A DNA stretch of 6,984 bases from AG-12 sp027319585 (GTDB lineage Bacteria > Chloroflexota > Dormibacteria > Aeolococcales > Bog-877). Position 1 is the stretch's first letter. Each line of letters begins with the position of its first letter. The notes beneath the pieces are model-generated. The model was not told the DNA's origin and made no database searches. It saw nothing but the letters and a program-made list of their open reading frames with translations. Location of the stretch: NCBI GenBank assembly GCA_027319585.1, contig DAHVMY010000066.1:1-6984 (forward strand). Direction: 5' to 3'. The translations under genes were made by a program, and so were the position numbers. Positions 1-5,260 of this stretch are shown in pieces.

Positions 1-306
1 CTCCTTGGCTATGACCTCGCTGTAGATCTTGCCAGTGGTGACGTTGCTGGCCTTGCTGAGACAGGTGTCGACGAAGCGCTCGTAGTGGCCCAGGTCGAGG
101 TCGGTCTCGGCACCGTCGTCGGTGACGAAGACCTCCCCGTGCTGGTAGGGGGACATCGTCCCGGGATCGATGTTGATATAGGGGTCCAGCTTCTGCAGCG
201 AGACTGACAGCCCCCGGGCCTTGATCACGGTGCCCAGGGAGGCGGCGGTGATGCCCTTGCCAATCCCGGAGACCACGCCGCCGGTGACGAAGATGAACTT
301 GGCCAT
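1..306 (-). CDS. pyrG: CTP synthase, N-terminal part (runs off the window)
   Basis: CTP synthase makes CTP from UTP, ATP and glutamine in the cytoplasm, the last step of de novo pyrimidine nucleotide synthesis. The first 102 codons are present. The protein opens MAKFIFVTGGVVSGIGKG, which is the family's N-terminal P-loop-like nucleotide-binding segment. It continues with the highly conserved LQKLDPYINIDPGTMSPYQHG stretch (split here across residues 38-58) and the FVTDDGAETDLDLGHYERF region that contributes to UTP and magnesium binding. The rest of the amidoligase domain and the glutamine amidotransferase domain lie outside the window. The ATG at 306 matches the family start exactly. The Shine-Dalgarno is weak (GCAGG, about 6 bases upstream). 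The start codon overlaps the stop of a 12-codon upstream ORF (TGATG), so translation may be coupled. No substitution in conserved residues was noticed. Confidence 0.97.
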   Translation of the reverse strand, partial: MAKFIFVTGGVVSGIGKGITAASLGTVIKARGLSVSLQKLDPYINIDPGTMSPYQHGEVFVTDDGAETDLDLGHYERFVDTCLSKASNVTTGKIYSEVIAKE

Positions 307-344
307 CAACGGCCTGCCGACGCCCACGGGCAGCCACCACCCAT
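306..344 (-). CDS. Candidate 12-codon upstream ORF coupled to pyrG
   Basis: An ATG at 344 opens a 12-residue reading frame (MGGGCPWASAGR). Its TGA stop shares an A with the pyrG ATG, giving the TGATG arrangement typical of translational coupling. The last base of the extended -10 element TGGTAGCAT is 8 bases before this ATG, so a transcript could begin on or near the ATG and be translated leaderless, a common mode in Actinobacteria. The peptide has no recognisable function; a regulatory or coupling role is an inference. The ORF is short enough to be accidental, and only the exact stop/start overlap and the promoter spacing argue for it. Confidence 0.3.
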   Translation of the reverse strand: MGGGCPWASAGR

Positions 345-352
345 GTGCGCAA

Positions 353-361
353 ATGCTACCA
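353..361 (-). promoter_or_regulatory. Probable extended -10 promoter for pyrG
   Basis: On the minus strand this reads TGG TAGCAT, an extended -10 (TGn) joined to a TAnnnT hexamer. It lies in the 64-base gap between the beta-lactamase-fold gene and pyrG. No convincing -35 hexamer sits 16-18 bases upstream, which is acceptable for extended -10 promoters. A start near base 345 would give a leader of about 40 bases or a leaderless upstream ORF. Confidence 0.4.
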
Positions 362-370
362 CCTGGTGTC

Positions 371-955
371 TCAGCGCCGCGCCTCCAGGACCACGACCCG
401 GCTCTCCTGAGACCCTCCCTGGAACCCGGTGAGGTTGAGCCGGGGCTGGAACTTGGGATCGGAGACGCCCATTTCCTTTAAGAAAGCCGCCAGTGCCGGA
501 GCGACCTCAGCCTCCGCCGGCTCGAAACCGACCGGGACCACCACTGCCGGCTCCAGCCGGCTCACCAGCTCCGCCGCCTGGGTGGCACCGGCCGCCTCCC
601 CCCCGGCCAGCGAAAGTGCCAGCACGTCGATGACCCCTAGCTGCTCCACGGCCTCGTCCGAGAGCTTTCCGGGCCACCGCCCCAGAGCCAACACGGGAAC
701 TTCGTCCACCGTGGCCACGAACGCCGGGCCGCCATCGAGGAGGACCCCCCGAACGGTGACCCCAGAGAGCTCGTACTCCCCGGGGCGCGCGACCACCTGC
801 GGGCCGCTCTCCGGCCTCAGGACGTTCTGATCCTCGCCACCTCCCACCACGATGTCCACCGTGGACGGAACCGGGCATGCCTGGGGAGCCAGCAGCACCC
901 GGGCGTCCCTCCCGCGCAGCAGCAGGGCGTCACCGCCCAGCCAGGAAATCTCCAC
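371..955 (-). CDS. Metallo-beta-lactamase-fold protein with degenerate active site
   Basis: This 194-residue protein resembles the small COG2220/UlaG-like branch of metallo-beta-lactamase-fold hydrolases. The scaffold signatures are visible in order: MEISWLG at the N-terminus (family MEITWLGH), RPGEYELSGVTVRG at residues 57-70 (family PGEYE.xGV.I.G), LSDEAVEQLGVIDVLALSLAGG at 98-119 (family DVLL.PVGG), and LEPAVVVPVGFE at 134-145 (family LEP..VIPMHY). The metal ligands are missing. The LGH histidine is Gly8, the HxHxDH region is replaced by GGGEDQN around 38-44, the HLG position reads ALG at 90-92, and the final PMH reads PVG at 141-143. It is therefore probably not a metal-dependent hydrolase. 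The GTG start at 955 has GGAGG 5 bases upstream. The gene lies 93 bases after the inactive HtrA paralogue and 64 bases before pyrG. Substrate or binding partner is unknown. Fold assignment is fairly confident; loss of activity is an inference from the residues. Confidence 0.75.
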   Translation of the reverse strand: MEISWLGGDALLLRGRDARVLLAPQACPVPSTVDIVVGGGEDQNVLRPESGPQVVARPGEYELSGVTVRGVLLDGGPAFVATVDEVPVLALGRWPGKLSDEAVEQLGVIDVLALSLAGGEAAGATQAAELVSRLEPAVVVPVGFEPAEAEVAPALAAFLKEMGVSDPKFQPRLNLTGFQGGSQESRVVVLEARR

Positions 956-1025
956 GAACGCCTCCCCGAATTCAGTCAGATGGTGGTCGCCCGCCAGCCC
1001 GGGACCCCTAGAAGCGTACCAAGTG

Positions 1026-1048
1026 GGCCGGGCGGCGCCGTGTCGGCC
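1026..1048 (-). terminator. Weak hairpin after the HtrA-like pseudoprotease gene
   Basis: Directly after the TGA of the HtrA-like gene, the minus strand has GGCCG (1048-1044) and CGGCC (1030-1026) around a 13-base GC-rich loop. No run of T follows, so intrinsic termination is doubtful. It may only mark the end of the malic enzyme-GNAT-HtrA transcript. The rest of the 93-base gap (956-1048) shows no convincing promoter. Confidence 0.2.
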
Positions 1049-2173
1049 TCAGCCCACAGGCACCGTCAGGGTGACAGTGCGCCGCTGCCCCCCCTCCTGC
1101 ACCAGTAGCGCCACCTGCGCCCCCGGGCCGAGCGCGGTGAGGAGGTCGGCCAGGTCAGGGTACTTGGGGGCACCCGGTCCCTGGACGGCTGAGCCGTCCA
1201 CCTGGACCACCACATCCCCCACCTTGAGTCCGGCTGCAGCGGCGGCGGATCCGGGGTCCACCGTCACGACCTCGGCGCCGGCAGGGAGCTGGAGCGCCGC
1301 CGCGGTTGCCGGGGTGAGGTACTGGGTCACCAACCCGACCGGTGGAGGGCCAGCCCCGTTGGTACCGATCGCCGACGCCAGGTAGGCAGCCTCGAAAGCG
1401 TCCAGCGCGAAGTACCCCGACCCCGAGTTGGTGGGGACCATCCGCGTCCCGGCGAGGATCCCCACCACCTGACCGCTCGAGTTGACCAGTGGGGCACCCG
1501 AGCTCCCCGGAGGCTCGGGGACATCGGTGCGCATCATTCCGTCCCAGGTGACACTGCCCCCGGAGGCGGTGGGGTCGGAGACGGAAGCCGTGATCCCCAA
1601 CTCGTAGATGGTGCCCACGTCCACGCTGACCGAGCCTCCCAGAGAGGCGGAGACGGCGATGGCTGTCGACCCCAAAGCGGGGTTGGCAGCGAAGCCCAAC
1701 GCCGGAGGAAGTGAGCTGGAACTCACCTGCAGGAGGACGATGCCGGTGTGAGGATCGGAGCTGGCGATGGTGGCCGGCAGCACCTCCCCGCTGGCCAGGA
1801 CCACCTCCACCCCCGAAGCCCCGGCCACCGCCGCCTCGCTGGTGACCACCAGCCCGGTGGAGGTGGCCACGAACCCGTCTGAGACGCTGGCGGGAGTGGG
1901 AACTGCGGAGCCATGCTCCCGGATCACCTGGACCACTGACGGGGCCACGGCCGCCACCACCGAACTGAGCGAGGTGCCTTGGGTGGAGCCGCCGCCCCCC
2001 CCAGGGTTAACCACGGGCGCGCTGGGAGTGGACGAGAGCTGCCGGTAGGCCAAGAAGGCAACCCCCCCACCGACGGCGACACCGACCGCCGCCGCCACCG
2101 CCGCCACCGCCAGCAGTCCGCGGGTGGAGGTGCGATCCGCCCTTGCCGACGGGGAGGGATCAGCCCCGTCCAT
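1049..2173 (-). CDS. Membrane-anchored HtrA/DegP-like protein with PDZ domain, catalytic triad lost
   Basis: This 374-residue protein has the layout of an actinobacterial HtrA. A short cytoplasmic N-terminus is followed by a transmembrane helix at about residues 19-43 (Ala/Val/Gly-rich), a Pro/Gly/Ser linker (48-70), a trypsin-like domain (about 71-270) and a PDZ domain (about 275-372). The linker is followed by VVAAVAPSVVQV, the usual HtrA entry motif. The catalytic residues do not fit an active protease. The VTNNHVV box reads VTSEAAV (110-116), so His is Ala114. The DLAVL position reads GIVLL (144-148), so Asp is Gly144. The GNSGGPL loop reads GSSGAPL (223-229), which keeps Ser225. The simplest reading is an extracytoplasmic pseudoprotease that binds peptides through its PDZ and protease-like cleft. 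The ATG at 2173 lies inside the GNAT gene (14-base overlap) with no clear Shine-Dalgarno, so translation is probably coupled. The helix is encoded by a low-complexity GCC/GCG-rich stretch near 2080-2112. Confidence 0.87.
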   Translation of the reverse strand: MDGADPSPSARADRTSTRGLLAVAAVAAAVGVAVGGGVAFLAYRQLSSTPSAPVVNPGGGGGSTQGTSLSSVVAAVAPSVVQVIREHGSAVPTPASVSDGFVATSTGLVVTSEAAVAGASGVEVVLASGEVLPATIASSDPHTGIVLLQVSSSSLPPALGFAANPALGSTAIAVSASLGGSVSVDVGTIYELGITASVSDPTASGGSVTWDGMMRTDVPEPPGSSGAPLVNSSGQVVGILAGTRMVPTNSGSGYFALDAFEAAYLASAIGTNGAGPPPVGLVTQYLTPATAAALQLPAGAEVVTVDPGSAAAAAGLKVGDVVVQVDGSAVQGPGAPKYPDLADLLTALGPGAQVALLVQEGGQRRTVTLTVPVG

Positions 2174-2654
2174 GGTCCGGATCCCAGGTGAGCACGAGCT
2201 GCCGGGTTGGTGAGAATCCAGCCTCTAGGTAGGCGCTGACCGCCGGCCGATTGTCGTGGTCCGTCCAGACGCTGGCGAAGGTCACCCGCCGGTCGCGAAA
2301 GAGTCGGGTGGCCTCCCGCAACAGCCTGGTGGCCAGCCCCTGGCCCCGAGCGTCCGGGCGCACGAAGAGCTCTGCGACCTCGCCCTCGAGCCCGGTCCCA
2401 GGGTCGAAGAGAACGCACCAGCAGAACCCCAGGACTGCGCCCGAGCTGCGGGCGGCGAAGACGTGGTTTTCGCCCATGAAGGTGGCCCGGGTGCGGGGCA
2501 GGGTGGCGTCGAGGCGGTGGCGCAGGCCCAAAGTGGGCGTGGGGGCGGCGTCCTGGGCGAGCAGCTCGATCAGAAGTGGGCGAATCGAGTCGAGCTCGGA
2601 ATCCGCCAGGGCCGCGATCTCCACGCTGCCATCGTACGGCGCAACGCCGCTCAC
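2160..2654 (-). CDS. GNAT-family N-acetyltransferase
   Basis: GNAT enzymes transfer an acetyl group from acetyl-CoA to an amine on a small molecule or protein. The 164-residue length is typical of a single domain. The acetyl-CoA pyrophosphate-binding motif A is clear: AELFVRPDARGQGLATRLL at about 95-112, with the R103-G104-Q105-G106-L107-A108 loop. Motif B follows as a DNRPAVSAYLEAGF segment (134-147), containing the N, Y and GF usual for the family. The preceding strand (VFAARSSGAVLGFCWCVL, 65-82) fits the central sheet. The start is the GTG at 2654, which overlaps the malic enzyme stop as GTGA. There is no strong Shine-Dalgarno, so translational coupling is likely. The 3' end overlaps the downstream HtrA-like gene by 14 bases. 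The substrate cannot be read from the sequence. The family call is secure. Confidence 0.92.
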   Translation of the reverse strand: MSGVAPYDGSVEIAALADSELDSIRPLLIELLAQDAAPTPTLGLRHRLDATLPRTRATFMGENHVFAARSSGAVLGFCWCVLFDPGTGLEGEVAELFVRPDARGQGLATRLLREATRLFRDRRVTFASVWTDHDNRPAVSAYLEAGFSPTRQLVLTWDPDHGRG

Positions 2655-4087
2655 CCCACTTGGGGAGTCCAGTCCTCGAAGTACTCCGGGGACGGCTCCA
2701 CCCTGGCGACGCCGGTCGCCACAGCGGCCCGGGCCACCGCCCGCGCCACCGCCCGGTGGACGGCGGGGTCCAGCGAGTCCGGCACCACCTCGTCGTGCTC
2801 GGCCCTCGCCGAGATCGCCAGGGCCGCAGCCAGGTACATCTCGGTGTTGAACCGCCGGGCGCGGGTGTCCAAGGCACCCCGGAAAAGTCCGGGGAAGCCC
2901 AGCAGGTTGTTGACGACCGAGCCGTCCACGGCGAGCGCCGCCCCGGCATCCATGGCCGCCTCCGGCTCGATCTCCGGCAGGGGGTTCGAGATGGCGAAGA
3001 TGATCTGCCCGGGTCGGACCTGCTCGGGCCGGATCAGCCCCGGTTGGGCGGTGGCGGCAATGACCAGGTCACTGCGACGCAGGAGCTCGTCCAGCTCAAC
3101 GGCGATCCCGCCCCCGGCCTCCAGCCGCTGGATCGAGTCCGGGGTCCTTCCGGTGCCGTACACCGGCCGTCCCTGATGGTGCATCAGCAGCTGAGCGATG
3201 GCCGAGCCGGCGGCCCCCAAGCCCACCACCCCAGCCGTGAGGTCGGCCACCTTCCTGCCGGTGAGCTCGGCTGCTCGCAGCACCGCGGCCAGCACCACGG
3301 TGGCCGTCCCGTGCTGGTCGTCGTGCATGACGGGAATGGAGACCCGGTCCTGCAGCTGGGGGGTGATTTCGAAGCAGTGGGGGGCGGCGAAGTCCTCCAG
3401 CTGGATGGCGCCGAAGGAGGGCGCGAGCCGGGACAGCGCCGCCACGATCTCCCCCGGCGGCCCCGGCTCGACCAGCAGCGGGTAGGCGTCGATGGCCACC
3501 ATCTGGGCCATGAGGGCGCACTTGCCCTCGATCACAGGCATGCCCGCCACCGGCCCGATGTTGCCCAGCCCCAGCACGGCGGTACCGTCCGTCACCACCG
3601 CCACGGCGTTGGCGATCCCGGTGTAGCGGTCGGCCACAGCGGGGTCGGCCTGGATCAGCCGGCACACCTCGGCCACCCCCGGGGTGTACACGTGGCGCAG
3701 GTCGGTCACGCTGCGCACCGGGTAGCGTGGGCTCACCTTGAGCTTGCCCCCCAGATGGACGCGCAGAACCTCATCCCGGACGTCCAGCAGCTCGGTGTGG
3801 GGCAGGGCCCGGACCGCGGCCAGCACCGCCTCCAGCATCACCAGGTCGGTGGTGCTGACGTCGATGTCGCGCACCTTGTGGAGCGAACCCCGCTCCACGG
3901 TGCGGATGTCACCCAGGTTCCCGCCCACCGAACCGATGGCCGTCGCCACCTCCCCCAGCACCCCCGGGCGGTTCTGGTTGCGCAGGCGTAGGGTTCGCTG
4001 GATCCGGTACGGCGAGACGCCCGCCGGGGCCTGGCCGGCCTCGGTGGGAAAGGCGGTCCGGGGCCCGGCTTCCGAGATGTCTCGCAT
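2651..4087 (-). CDS. ACT-domain malic enzyme (oxaloacetate-decarboxylating malate dehydrogenase)
   Basis: Malic enzyme converts malate to pyruvate and CO2 with reduction of NAD(P)+, linking the TCA cycle to pyruvate and reductant supply in the cytoplasm. The 478-residue protein begins with an ACT domain (about 28-105, including RNQNRPGVLGEVATAIG), a small-ligand-binding regulatory module. The catalytic part follows: YTPGVAEVC with the general-acid Tyr134, GMPVIEGKCALM with catalytic Lys189, metal ligands in LEDFAAPHCF (Glu231, Asp232) and MHDDQHGTA (Asp256/Asp257), the dinucleotide loop GLGAAG (289-294), and SNPLPEIEP (368-376). The acidic residue usually found at the end of the second Rossmann strand is not visible (VYGTGRT, 309-315), so cofactor preference is open. 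The ATG at 4087 is chosen because AGGAGG lies just upstream; the longer frame to 4228 would run into the rhodanese gene and add 47 residues without family character. It heads an overlapping cluster with the GNAT and HtrA-like genes. Confidence 0.95.
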   Translation of the reverse strand: MRDISEAGPRTAFPTEAGQAPAGVSPYRIQRTLRLRNQNRPGVLGEVATAIGSVGGNLGDIRTVERGSLHKVRDIDVSTTDLVMLEAVLAAVRALPHTELLDVRDEVLRVHLGGKLKVSPRYPVRSVTDLRHVYTPGVAEVCRLIQADPAVADRYTGIANAVAVVTDGTAVLGLGNIGPVAGMPVIEGKCALMAQMVAIDAYPLLVEPGPPGEIVAALSRLAPSFGAIQLEDFAAPHCFEITPQLQDRVSIPVMHDDQHGTATVVLAAVLRAAELTGRKVADLTAGVVGLGAAGSAIAQLLMHHQGRPVYGTGRTPDSIQRLEAGGGIAVELDELLRRSDLVIAATAQPGLIRPEQVRPGQIIFAISNPLPEIEPEAAMDAGAALAVDGSVVNNLLGFPGLFRGALDTRARRFNTEMYLAAALAISARAEHDEVVPDSLDPAVHRAVARAVARAAVATGVARVEPSPEYFEDWTPQVG

Positions 4088-4161
4088 CGATGACCTCCTG
4101 AACCACTGAGCCGTCACCGGACTGCCGCTGGCAAGGTACCGCCTTCCCGGGGAACCCTGCA

Positions 4162-4186
4162 GCGGGGGCCGGAGCCCGGCCCCCGC
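4162..4186 (-). terminator. Strong GC hairpin after the rhodanese gene
   Basis: A perfect 11-bp inverted repeat (GCGGGGGCCGG and its complement, arms 4176-4186 and 4162-4172) encloses a 3-base loop and begins 6 bases after the rhodanese TGA. It is very stable and well placed to end that transcript. There is no T-run after it (minus strand continues TGCAGGGTTCC), so it is a U-tract-less terminator of the kind proposed in high-GC Actinobacteria, or a 3' RNA-stabilising hairpin. It is symmetric enough to form on either strand. Confidence 0.6.
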
Positions 4187-4191
4187 CCAGG

Positions 4192-5043
4192 TCAGCGCTC
4201 GATCGGTGCCTTGACCAGGCTCCCCCACTCCGTCCAGGATCCATCGTAGTTGCGCACCCGCGGGTAGCCCAGAAGCTCGCGGAGCACGAACCAGGTGTGC
4301 GCCGAGCGCTCCCCGATGCGGCAGTAGGCGACCACCTCATGCCCCGGATCGACCCCCTCCGTGAGGTACAGGGCGCGCAGCTGGTCGGGCGGGAGGAACG
4401 TCTCCTGCTCCGGGTCCACCGCGCGGCTCCAGGGGATGTTGCGGGCCCCCGGGATGTGCCCGGGACGCTGGGCGCCCTCCTGGGGGAGGTGGTCGGGTGA
4501 GATGCGCTCGCCCCGGTACTCCTCCGGAGAGCGGACGTCGACCAGGGTTTTGCCAGATCGCCCCAGGAACTCGGCGGCGATCTGGTCCCGATACGCGCGG
4601 ATCGACTGGTCCTCATTGGGAATGGGGTAGCTGGGGCTGGGGGCCACCTCCGGCACCTCGATGACGAGGGGCCGCCCCTCAAGCTCCCACTTGCGCCGAC
4701 CCCCGTTCAAAAGCTGGACATTTGGGTGGGAGTAGTACTTGAAGTACCAGTAGCCGTAGGCGGCGAACCAGTTCTTGTTGCCGCCGTAGAGGACGACCCG
4801 GGTGTCCGGTCCGATCCCCAAACGGTCCATCAGGGCGGCGAATCCCTCCGGGCTCACAAAGTCGCGGTTGACTGGAGCCTGCAAGTCCAGCCGCCAGTGG
4901 ACCCCGAGTGCCCCGGGGATGTGGCCGAGGCGGTAGGCGTCGGTGTCCTCGTCCACGTCCAGGACCCGCAGGTCGGGGTCCTGAAGATGGGTCGCCAGCC
5001 AGTCGGTGCTGACCAGGGACCCGGGATTGGCGTATTTGCTCAA
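4192..5043 (-). CDS. Thiosulfate sulfurtransferase (two-domain rhodanese, CysA type)
   Basis: Rhodaneses move a sulfane sulfur from thiosulfate (or a related donor) to a thiol or cyanide through a cysteine persulfide. The 283-residue protein has two rhodanese domains. The N-terminal non-catalytic one spans about 8-125 (VSTDWL, VDEDTDAYRLGHIPGA, YGGNKNWFAAYGYWYFKYY, LLNGGRRKWE). The catalytic one spans about 148-280 (LVDVRSPEEYRGE, RPGHIPGARNIPWSRA, active-site loop CRIGERS with Cys241, and YDGSWTEWGSLV). From memory it resembles Mycobacterium tuberculosis CysA2/CysA3 along its whole length, including the CRIGERS loop rather than the CRKGVT of mitochondrial-type enzymes. I chose the TTG at 5043 because GAGGAG (5056-5051) lies 7 bases upstream; the in-frame TTG at 5058 would overlap that Shine-Dalgarno. 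It has its own promoter, a long structured leader and a terminator hairpin, so it is probably monocistronic and separately controlled. Confidence 0.94.
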   Translation of the reverse strand: MSKYANPGSLVSTDWLATHLQDPDLRVLDVDEDTDAYRLGHIPGALGVHWRLDLQAPVNRDFVSPEGFAALMDRLGIGPDTRVVLYGGNKNWFAAYGYWYFKYYSHPNVQLLNGGRRKWELEGRPLVIEVPEVAPSPSYPIPNEDQSIRAYRDQIAAEFLGRSGKTLVDVRSPEEYRGERISPDHLPQEGAQRPGHIPGARNIPWSRAVDPEQETFLPPDQLRALYLTEGVDPGHEVVAYCRIGERSAHTWFVLRELLGYPRVRNYDGSWTEWGSLVKAPIER

Positions 5044-5225
5044 GGTGGCACTCCTCAAGGGTGCGCGCGGGTACGACAGGAACTGCCAGCCGTCGGGGAA
5101 GGGGATGCCCCCAACCCGTGAGAGGTCCGCTGCCGACGGCTCAGACGCCCAACCCAGCGGACCCGCGCATACATCGCGGACCGGCGGGCCCGAGGTGGCG
5201 AGGAAACAGCGGGGCCAGCCTCACG
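5044..5225 (-). promoter_or_regulatory. Structured 5' leader of the rhodanese gene with possible pseudoknot
   Basis: Between the predicted start point and the TTG start lie about 180 untranslated bases with several perfect pairings. Stem S1 pairs 5163-5155 with 5132-5124 (GGUCCGCUG with CAGCGGACC). Stem S2 pairs 5141-5133 with 5096-5088 (AGCCGUCGG with CCGACGGCU). The arms alternate S1, S2, S1, S2, with the second arm of S1 directly following the first arm of S2, which is the layout of an H-type pseudoknot. The connecting loop holds a GGGG-CAU-CCCC hairpin (5111-5101). A 5-bp hairpin (5179-5163) precedes S1 and would compete with its outer base. An 8-bp alternative pairing joins 5168-5161 with 5072-5065, near the ribosome binding site. 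No known riboswitch consensus is recognised. A cis-regulatory role in sulfur or redox control is an inference. Confidence 0.45.
5055..5174 (-). CDS. Candidate 39-codon upstream ORF in the rhodanese leader
   Basis: An ATG at 5174 opens a 39-residue frame (begins MYARVRWVGRLSRRQRTSHG, very Arg-rich) whose TGA at 5057-5055 overlaps the rhodanese Shine-Dalgarno. Cysteine-rich leader ORFs are known to control sulfur genes in mycobacteria, but this frame has only one Cys and no poly-Cys run, so that mechanism is not supported. There is no clear Shine-Dalgarno in front of it, and its start would sit in the loop of a small hairpin (5179-5163). It may be accidental. Confidence 0.15.
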   Translation of the reverse strand: MYARVRWVGRLSRRQRTSHGLGASPSPTAGSSCRTRAHP

Positions 5226-5231
5226 CCAGGG

Positions 5232-5260
5232 ATTCTAGACACCGAGCCGACTGCCCTCAA
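5232..5260 (-). promoter_or_regulatory. Sigma70-type promoter for the rhodanese gene
   Basis: On the minus strand TTGAGG (5260-5255) and TAGAAT (5237-5232) are separated by exactly 17 bases. This is the best housekeeping-type promoter in the window. The -35 element overlaps the stop codon of the upstream PRC-barrel-like gene. Transcription would begin near 5225 and give a leader of about 180 bases before the TTG start at 5043. Confidence 0.6.

Noticed and set aside
221..2048. Plus-strand open frames opposite the pyrG, beta-lactamase-fold and HtrA-like genes
   Set aside because: They lie antisense to well-supported genes, have no recognisable domain and have the Ser/Pro/Arg-rich composition expected of shadow frames in high-GC DNA.
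2080..2112. GCC-rich low-complexity tract as a possible repeat element
   Set aside because: It encodes the Ala/Val-rich transmembrane helix of the HtrA-like protein and is explained by codon bias.
1924..2949. Minus-strand frame of 341 codons across the GNAT gene and its flanks
   Set aside because: It crosses the ends of three real genes in another frame and translates to Arg/Pro/Trp-rich sequence with no domain.
2576..3991. Long plus-strand open frame of 471 codons opposite the malic enzyme
   Set aside because: The minus strand encodes a complete malic enzyme with all catalytic motifs. The plus frame is His/Gly/Gln-rich and lacks any family signature, a usual antisense effect of strong third-position GC.
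4088..4228. Longer N-terminus for the malic enzyme starting at 4228
   Set aside because: It would overlap the rhodanese gene and its terminator hairpin, and the extra 47 residues have no family match. The ATG at 4087 has a strong Shine-Dalgarno.
5044..5225. Poly-cysteine attenuator of the mycobacterial type in the rhodanese leader
   Set aside because: No run of Cys codons was found in any minus-strand frame of the leader.
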